Source: an uncultured Bacteroidales bacterium
GTDB lineage: Bacteria; Bacteroidota; Bacteroidia; Bacteroidales; UBA932
DNA: 58,329 bases
NCBI GenBank assembly: GCA_944325765.1
Contig: CALVBH010000062.1
Location: 1 to 58,329, forward strand
Direction: 5' to 3'
In this document: in pieces, positions 52,625 through 58,329 of the stretch
Position numbering within the stretch: the first letter of the stretch is position 1
Layout of the letters: each line of letters begins with the position of its first letter
The notes under the pieces: generated by a model
What the model was told of the DNA's origin: nothing
Databases searched by the model: none
What the model saw: the letters and a program-made list of their open reading frames with translations, nothing else
Made by a program: the position numbers and the translations under genes

Positions 52625-54964
52625 TCAGCGGCGGAATTCGTATGTACCCGGAGCGCCTGTGAAGTAGAAAGCGCCGTCGCCCTCCTCCACATCCACGGCA
52701 GGGATTATCACCTTGCCGTTCCGGCGGACCTGCCATGTTCCGGGGAGCAGATCCGTCACAAGTATCCTGTAATCGCCGCTGCCCTTGAAGCTGAACGAGA
52801 AACGCTTGAGCTCCCCGAGATCATCGGCGAAAGTCACCACGCGGTCTGCAATCACTACACCTTTGACATTCTCTCCGTCAATCCTCGTCACCTTGTGGAA
52901 ATCCTTGCAGCCGGTGTCGGCTACCTGCATCACGTTCAGGAAGCAGTCTTCGGCAGACTCTGCACCTGGAGTCACTTCCACACGCCATTCTCCCCTCTCG
53001 TTGGCCGGATCGGGACGCCTTGTAGGGGAATTAGGATAATTCTCTCCGAATACCCAGCACTCCTTGCCCGGGCCTCCGACAGTCTCCACGGATGCGTTCT
53101 GCGGCAGAAGTACGGTATTGTGCAACATCCCGCTGTCTCCGTTCTGAGTCCTCGATACAGTAAACTGCATCCCGTTCACTGAAGGCTCCTCGATGCTGTG
53201 CAGCAGCCAGAATTTCTTGAAAGCCGGGTCAGCGGACACTACGTGGTCATAGACAATCAATGCGGCTGGCACGGTTTCGTCCTTGAAATTCAGGAACACG
53301 AAAGACCTGCGGACGTCATCCACCTTCGAAGAATAGGCCTTGGTGATATCTCCCTTGAGATACGAATATTCAGGCGCCACCGGGTCGGGGCCGAAACCGT
53401 GCGCAAGGGCTTTCCCTACAGTGTAGGAATCGCTCAACAAATCGGCGTAAGACCGGCAGGTCTCCCATCTGTCCCCCGGCATCCTCTGGCCTCCGTCATT
53501 AGCGGCAAACTCGGTCTTGTCTCCGCCTCCATAGTTCCAGCAGGCGAACTTCTCGTCCGGGTCATACACGAGCAGGGAATTGTGAGCTATGGTGCGCTTG
53601 AAATAATTCTTGTTATGAGGGCTGTTATATCCTCCGGACGTACCCTGGTACATACCGGAATCAATGGCAAGAGGCCCCTTGTAATAAATCTGGAATGCAC
53701 CGCCGTCCATATGCTGATGATTCCCGATGAAATTCTCGTTCACCTTCATTTCCGCTATCACGGCATCGTCGCCCCAGCCTGTCCTCGCTATCATCCAGCC
53801 GAAAGGCGTCCCGCTATACCTTGTGAGCGGCAGGTCCTCCGGTGTCTTCGGCTCCAGGTCGAAGTCCATCCACAACAGCTGCATCATCAGCAGATGAGGC
53901 TCTACCGACGGCTTGATGAAATACTCGTTCATCACGTATTCGTCACCGTAATAGCTCGCCGCGAACATCGCAGGCATAGCATAGGAATTCGGGCTTTTCC
54001 TGTTCCCGGGATTCACGTCTCCGGCAGGCAACACCTGTCCGTCCGGGCGGCGTCTGTAGATGAAATCGTAGAGGACGAACTGCTGTGAAGGGTCGTATAT
54101 CGGACCTGCGCCCATCCTGTCGAAAATGAAGAGAGATATCAGGTCGTTCACATATCTGACGGAGACATAGCCTGTGCCCTGGTGGTAGTTGTGTCCGGAA
54201 TATATGAAGTTGCGCGGCGGCACGTAGTCGCGGAATATCATAGTGGCTACGTAGTTGTACATATCAGGATATTCATCGTAGATGGCTATGCCGGCAGAAA
54301 GCATATCCCTGAGGATGTTCCACTCGGAACAATGGCCGGCTATAGGCTCGGAATCCTTAGGAGGATAGCCGCTCTCCATCGTGCCGGCTATGCGGACGAA
54401 CTCCTTTACGTATGCCTGCCTCTCTTCCGGTGTCATCTTGTCATAGCACCAGTCATAGACCATCGCTCCAACCATCAGCATCACCCCGCTGGCTCTTGTC
54501 CTGTCGTGGGCAGTGTCGAAATCGGTCCTTTTCAAGGTGTCCAGCATAGACTCTATCGCCCTGCGGGCCTGCCCCGAATCACCGTTCACAAGATAGTCGA
54601 GAGCTTCGAGCTGCACCTCGGAAGTGACACCTCGCATCTTGAAATAATAGCGGAAATCCTTGGTCGTCTCTGCCGCCTCCTCTTCTGCGGTCATCGGGAC
54701 AGAGCATTTCCTGAGCCTCTCTATGATTTTCTTGCCCTGGGGAGTCTCCATCCTGTCTTTCAGGTCGGCAATCCCATCCTTGCGGATATACAGTCGGGGA
54801 TGCTCGGCAGGAGGTATCGGGATGAGGACTCCGTCCACCTCCTTCCATTCCACATCTCCACCCGGAGTGAATGATGACCTGCTTTCAGCCTGCAAGGCAG
54901 TGCCGGAAACAGCGAGCCCGAGGCTCAGCAACATTACGGATATTATTCTTTTCATGAGCTTCAT
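52625..54964 (-). CDS. Heparinase II-like polysaccharide lyase (PL21 type)
   Basis: 779 residues with a signal peptide (MKLMKRIISVMLLSLGLAVS; a start at 54955 is equally possible). The N-terminal alpha/alpha toroid and C-terminal beta sandwich match the HepII layout. Aligned by eye with Pedobacter HepII, the catalytic set is His211 and Glu214 in IAGHCSEWNILRD, Tyr near 260 in NYHQGTGYVSVRY, and His416 in NHQHMDGG. Zinc ligands are His418, Asp435 (AIDSG) and His461 (IAHNS). It would cleave heparin/heparan sulfate by beta-elimination in the periplasm. It is the last gene of the locus, 15 nt after the sulfatase. Confidence 0.88.
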   Translation of the reverse strand: MKLMKRIISVMLLSLGLAVSGTALQAESRSSFTPGGDVEWKEVDGVLIPIPPAEHPRLYIRKDGIADLKDRMETPQGKKIIERLRKCSVPMTAEEEAAETTKDFRYYFKMRGVTSEVQLEALDYLVNGDSGQARRAIESMLDTLKRTDFDTAHDRTRASGVMLMVGAMVYDWCYDKMTPEERQAYVKEFVRIAGTMESGYPPKDSEPIAGHCSEWNILRDMLSAGIAIYDEYPDMYNYVATMIFRDYVPPRNFIYSGHNYHQGTGYVSVRYVNDLISLFIFDRMGAGPIYDPSQQFVLYDFIYRRRPDGQVLPAGDVNPGNRKSPNSYAMPAMFAASYYGDEYVMNEYFIKPSVEPHLLMMQLLWMDFDLEPKTPEDLPLTRYSGTPFGWMIARTGWGDDAVIAEMKVNENFIGNHQHMDGGAFQIYYKGPLAIDSGMYQGTSGGYNSPHNKNYFKRTIAHNSLLVYDPDEKFACWNYGGGDKTEFAANDGGQRMPGDRWETCRSYADLLSDSYTVGKALAHGFGPDPVAPEYSYLKGDITKAYSSKVDDVRRSFVFLNFKDETVPAALIVYDHVVSADPAFKKFWLLHSIEEPSVNGMQFTVSRTQNGDSGMLHNTVLLPQNASVETVGGPGKECWVFGENYPNSPTRRPDPANERGEWRVEVTPGAESAEDCFLNVMQVADTGCKDFHKVTRIDGENVKGVVIADRVVTFADDLGELKRFSFSFKGSGDYRILVTDLLPGTWQVRRNGKVIIPAVDVEEGDGAFYFTGAPGTYEFRR

Positions 54965-54979
54965 GGTATTCTGTTCACA

Positions 54980-56437
54980 TTAATATTCCGGTATAAGACG
55001 GAGATGACGTGCACGGTCAGTCACAGGAGGATTGAGCCCGTCCGGACGTTTCTTCAGCGTGGTTGCAGGATGTGTCTCAAGCCACTCCCGTAGCATTGCG
55101 CGATGCTCAAGGAGCACATCCCTGTATTTCTTTTCCACGGCAAGGTTGCGCATCTCCCCTCTGTCGTTCTCCATATCGAAAAGCTGCTCCCGGTTCCTCC
55201 CCTTGTCATAAAGGACGTATTTGTATTTCGGTGAGCGCACCATCCAGCCGAACGAGCCGGACGTCTGCAGGAAATTCGTCTCCACCACAATATAACCTTC
55301 GGCAGGTCTCTCCACGTTCTCTGCCGCAGACCTGAAGCTGCGGCCGCTGCGGCCTGCAGGCACAGCGGTGCATGCCCAGTCGCAGACTGACGGCATGAAA
55401 TCCACACCGTTGCACACAAGAGCCTCCGACACTGTCCCGGCATTGCGCTTGCCCGGAAGGCAGACAATCATCGGCACATTCACCACTTCCTCGTACAGGG
55501 CCGTCTTCTGATTCCACTGATGAGCTCCGGCTCCGTCACCGTGGTCGCTTGTGAATATGACGACAGTGTTCCGCCACAGGTCCTGGCTGTCTATTTCGTC
55601 CAGTATCTTGCCTATTTCCGCATCGACAGCCTCGACAAGCCTGAAATACGCGTTGCGGTACTGTCTCCAGTCATCCGGAGTGTATGATGCGGTAGGATAG
55701 AGCGAGTAATTCAGACTTTTCTCGTAGCGGAGAATGTCGGCATCGTATGGAGCCACGGCAAAATTCGCCGGAAGATTCGGGCAATCCCCAATCCCGGCCG
55801 GTTCAACCTTGGCATGAGGCGTGTTCTGCCCCCTTGCGAACTCACAGATGTTGTGCGGGTTGGTATAGGAGGCGACAAGGAAGAACGGCCTGTCATCAGG
55901 CCTGCCGCGCAGATAGTCTATGCAGGCTTCCGCTATCCCGGCATCCCCGTTGCCCTTGATGTTATGGAAACCGAAAGCTTCCTTTCCCGGGAGCGATATG
56001 GTGTTCACGTGCCACTTGCCGGCATAGGCGCAGTCATAGCCGCTTTCCGCCAGCAGTGTGCCCAGTGTCCTTGCCGCAAGGCTGTCGGGAAGGGGTTTCT
56101 CGTTTTCCACCACTCCGCTTTCGCTCGGCATATAACCGGTGAACATAGCGGCTCTCGACGGTCCGCTGAGAGGGAAAGAGCAATAGGCATTGGTAAACCT
56201 TATCCCGTTTCCGGCAAGCCTGTCCATGTTCGGAGTGCTGAGGTCCGGATTCCCTGCACAGCTCATCGCCCCGGCCCACTGCTGGTCCGTCATAATGTAG
56301 ATTATGTTCGGACGGCCGTCTGATCCGGCGGGCCGGTGTGCCGGTGCATTTCCTCCGTCAGAAGCAAAGGCGCTTCCTGTCGCCATCGGGATGACGGCAG
56401 GAAGCCCTGCTGCGACAATCAGTCCGTATCTGTCCAT
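54980..56437 (-). CDS. Serine-type S1 sulfatase
   Basis: 485 residues with a signal peptide (LIVAAGLPAVIPMATGSAFA). The metal site at the start is NIIYIMTDQQWAGAM. The formylglycine motif is SGPSR (Ser91 in FPLSGPSRAAMFTG), so Ser rather than Cys is modified and an anaerobic sulfatase-maturing radical SAM enzyme is required from elsewhere. Downstream are KWHVN-type YAGKWHVN and FTSDHGDGAGAHQWNQKT. Being next to a heparinase II gene it probably removes sulfates from heparin/heparan oligosaccharides; the position specificity is not readable. It lies 12 nt after the PHP gene and 15 nt before the heparinase. Confidence 0.92.
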   Translation of the reverse strand: MDRYGLIVAAGLPAVIPMATGSAFASDGGNAPAHRPAGSDGRPNIIYIMTDQQWAGAMSCAGNPDLSTPNMDRLAGNGIRFTNAYCSFPLSGPSRAAMFTGYMPSESGVVENEKPLPDSLAARTLGTLLAESGYDCAYAGKWHVNTISLPGKEAFGFHNIKGNGDAGIAEACIDYLRGRPDDRPFFLVASYTNPHNICEFARGQNTPHAKVEPAGIGDCPNLPANFAVAPYDADILRYEKSLNYSLYPTASYTPDDWRQYRNAYFRLVEAVDAEIGKILDEIDSQDLWRNTVVIFTSDHGDGAGAHQWNQKTALYEEVVNVPMIVCLPGKRNAGTVSEALVCNGVDFMPSVCDWACTAVPAGRSGRSFRSAAENVERPAEGYIVVETNFLQTSGSFGWMVRSPKYKYVLYDKGRNREQLFDMENDRGEMRNLAVEKKYRDVLLEHRAMLREWLETHPATTLKKRPDGLNPPVTDRARHLRLIPEY

Positions 56438-56449
56438 AACCTGAAGTGA

Positions 56450-58081
56450 TTAGACACGTTCAACCCAGACAGGAGATGTCCAAAGCCACTGCTGGTCTTT
56501 CTGGCGCACTCGCACATAATACCAGTCGGTGTCATTCTCCGGAGAGTTGTCTTCCATAAAATGCTCGAACGACCAGCAGCTCTGCGGCATAGCCCTGTTG
56601 AACAGCAAAGCCTCGGAAAGCCATCCGCGCATAAAATGGGTCCTCGAACCTTCGAGAAGTTCTCCGAGGGAATGGCTGAAGCGTTTTCCGTTGAATTCCG
56701 CCGTGATGTTACCGTCAAGAGGCATCTCCACATCCAGAATCACGGCCTGCGTGGCCGGAGTCGTCGTATTTGGATTCATAGTAGTATACAGCTTAAGTTC
56801 CGTACCGGTTTCAGATGCGGAGACTATCTTCTGCACGTGGGTGTGGAACTCGGTCTCTCCTTCCTGAGGGGAAGTGAAGGCAGCTCCCCTGAAACAAGGG
56901 GTGACATTCAGTATGCGTCCCTTGTCCACTGTTATCTGCCCGTTCCACGGGATATATTCCTTTTCGCGGTTCCAGCCGAACTCCATCTTGACCTTGCACC
57001 TGACAGTATCCCCCTCCGGCATCTCAGGTATGTTCGGGCCGTCGATGCGTGCGAGAAGCCGGCCGTTCTTTACTATGTCGATGTAGTCTATGCAGCTCTG
57101 TCCTTCGACATTGAGATATATTTTTCTCCTGTTTCCTCTGACGACATCACCCATAAAAGCATCGTTTATCCTGAAGTCCACGAGTATCTTGTCGCCTGTA
57201 GCGCAGCAAGTATGGCGGCTGCGGAGAGCCTCCCATATCCCGTCCCTCGAAAGTGACTTGGAAAGCACGCCTACCCGGCCGTCGCCATAGCTTCCCGGAT
57301 AGCCGGAATGCTGGTCAGTAGAGCCTATGAGGCCGAATTTCTTGCCGCGGCCGAGACCGTAAAGGATAGTTCCCTCCCACTGGCGCGGTCCCATATCGTG
57401 CAGATACGGATAGTCGCCCATATCGCTCTCGGCAAGACCGTGGCGGGAATACATCTCCACGAACGGTGTCTGGTCACCCTCGGTAAAGAAATCCCAGTCA
57501 TAACCCCTGTAACCTTTCTGGTATCCCATATGGTGTGGAGTTATGAACACCTTGCGGCCGCTCATCTTCTGTTTCCAGTCCTCGATGGACTCACAGTATA
57601 TGAGAGGGGCGTCGAGATCATAATGCAGGGCCACGTGGTCTCCGTGTGCGAGACTGTGGGCCTCGTAACCGATGAACGTGAGGAACTCACCCTCCCTGTT
57701 GTATTCATTGGTCATCTCGACATACTTCCTGTAGTTGCCTTTCTTCAGACGGTCAAAAGCTTCAGTGTGATAGCCTACGACCCAGGCGAGACGGGGGTCA
57801 TCCTTAAGCTTGGCAACGTCAGGCCACATAGCGTGGGGTGTGACGCTTACAAAGTCCAGCTGTCCTTTGGCCGCCTCGAAGGCATCCCTCATATCTCCGT
57901 GCCCGTAAGTGATGTTGCAGTGGTTGTGCAGGTCTCCCCAGTAGACCTTGAAGTCAGACGGGGACGGCATTATCCTGCGGGCTTCCCTGCTCCCGGGCTT
58001 GCAACCCTGGAGAAGACTGCCGGACGCGGCAAGCCCGAGAAGTGTCCAGCCTGATGTCTCTATGAATTTTCTTCTATCCAT
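56450..58081 (-). CDS. PHP/DUF3604-type metal-dependent hydrolase lipoprotein
   Basis: 543 residues. The N-terminus MDRRKFIETSGWTLLGLAAS then LLQGC combines a twin-arginine-like RRKF and a lipobox. The first half resembles a PHP metal-dependent phosphoesterase: WGDLHNHCNITYGHGDM (Asp50, His52, His54), LDFVSVTPH (Asp76, His83), FIGYEAHSLAHGDHVALHYD and ITPHHMGYQKG, then GSTDQHSGYP. This pattern is that of DUF3604. The second half is beta-rich (KIYLNVEGQSCIDYIDIVKN). It sits between two sulfatases in a heparin locus, so a carbohydrate substrate is plausible, but no activity is known to me. Confidence 0.8.
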   Translation of the reverse strand: MDRRKFIETSGWTLLGLAASGSLLQGCKPGSREARRIMPSPSDFKVYWGDLHNHCNITYGHGDMRDAFEAAKGQLDFVSVTPHAMWPDVAKLKDDPRLAWVVGYHTEAFDRLKKGNYRKYVEMTNEYNREGEFLTFIGYEAHSLAHGDHVALHYDLDAPLIYCESIEDWKQKMSGRKVFITPHHMGYQKGYRGYDWDFFTEGDQTPFVEMYSRHGLAESDMGDYPYLHDMGPRQWEGTILYGLGRGKKFGLIGSTDQHSGYPGSYGDGRVGVLSKSLSRDGIWEALRSRHTCCATGDKILVDFRINDAFMGDVVRGNRRKIYLNVEGQSCIDYIDIVKNGRLLARIDGPNIPEMPEGDTVRCKVKMEFGWNREKEYIPWNGQITVDKGRILNVTPCFRGAAFTSPQEGETEFHTHVQKIVSASETGTELKLYTTMNPNTTTPATQAVILDVEMPLDGNITAEFNGKRFSHSLGELLEGSRTHFMRGWLSEALLFNRAMPQSCWSFEHFMEDNSPENDTDWYYVRVRQKDQQWLWTSPVWVERV

Positions 58082-58103
58082 AATTCGGTCATTGTTTCAA
58101 ATG

Positions 58104-58329
58104 TCATTTTCTTCCGGTATATCTCCTGTCGCCGTGATACAGGACCTTCTCCTGCTCCGAAGGGTCGGTGTCCCCGTATTCCACAAGCACCGAGTCCAGC
58201 AGCTGCATCATCTCGGCACGCTTCCCTACATATTCAGGTGCATCGAACACATTGTTCATTTCATCAGGATCCGCCTTCATATCGTACATCTCCCACTGGT
58301 CGATGTCGTTGTAGAAATGTATGAGCTTG
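58104..58329 (-). CDS. Sulfatase, C-terminal fragment (runs off the window)
   Basis: The frame is open to the window edge, reading KLIHFYNDIDQWEMYDMKAD then PDEMNNVFD and a final helix. The segment F/YNDIDQWEMYD...DPDEMNN is the conserved C-terminal subdomain of S1 sulfatases. The catalytic part is outside the window. It lies 22 nt upstream of the PHP gene on the same strand, so it is the first of the visible genes in this operon. Confidence 0.85.
   Translation of the reverse strand, partial: KLIHFYNDIDQWEMYDMKADPDEMNNVFDAPEYVGKRAEMMQLLDSVLVEYGDTDPSEQEKVLYHGDRRYTGRK

Overview
The window looks like a chromosomal segment of a member of the Bacteroidota, most likely order Bacteroidales, with GC a little above one half. 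The evidence is promoter and gene content. Many transcription starts carry the Bacteroidota -7 element TAnnTTTG, several with a TTTG -33 box 19-21 bp upstream, and Shine-Dalgarno sequences are mostly absent. Typical family genes are present: DUF3078, WbqC, an Hc1-like histone, DPP III, a FadL-type porin, an arginine operon of the Bacteroidales type and a serine-type sulfatase/heparinase cluster. I see no prophage, insertion sequence, CRISPR array or rRNA. I cannot name the genus.

Layout. 1-6.1 kb (minus): leuS (partial), a degenerate M28 peptidase fused to TonB-C, a SPOR lipoprotein, trpS, recA, a ComEA-like HhH membrane protein and rsmI. 6.2-9.6 kb: tdk converging on a Xer recombinase, then dipeptidyl peptidase III. 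9.9-12.6 kb (plus): a clostripain-like lipoprotein, then rplY-pth with a structured leader and a terminator-like palindrome inside pth. 12.5-15.9 kb (minus): a compact four-gene operon, PqqD-like / ABC exporter / HprK-like kinase / S26-like peptidase, which is the best candidate for an undescribed peptide-processing system. 16-21.7 kb (minus): a lone pectinesterase, a MATE pump and a copper ATPase with a fused CopZ-like domain. 21.9-24 kb: Hc1-like histone, initiator tRNA, hisS and a 29-residue membrane peptide gene with its own terminator.

24.1-32.3 kb: nfnA-nfnB (electron-bifurcating transhydrogenase), sppA, tilS, DUF3078 and proS. 32.3-35.7 kb: a repeat-rich spacer, a lipoprotein with a Trp/Tyr-rich and a Ser/Arg-rich half, and an outer-membrane barrel. 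35.7-39.2 kb (minus): lpxD-lpxC-lpxA-wbqC, with LpxC lacking the usual FabZ fusion and WbqC carrying an in-frame palindromic insertion. 39.4-44.8 kb (plus): rimP-nusA-infB behind a promoter-proximal terminator hairpin, then a DJ-1 protein. 44.9-47.1 kb: alr, a membrane zinc peptidase and a small RHH-like protein. 47.2-51.5 kb (plus): arginine operon (GNAT, argG, argC, argD) behind a roughly 250-nt leader. 51.5-52.5 kb: an EamA transporter. 52.6-58.3 kb (minus): heparinase II, a sulfatase, a PHP/DUF3604 lipoprotein and a second, partial sulfatase, read as a heparin/heparan sulfate degradation locus.

Most of the window is housekeeping. The unusual signals are small: intragenic and intergenic palindromes, degenerate repeats shared by two leaders, promoter-proximal terminators and a hidden small ORF. 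Functional names are family recognition by eye, not database searches. Promoter calls rest on motif matches only.
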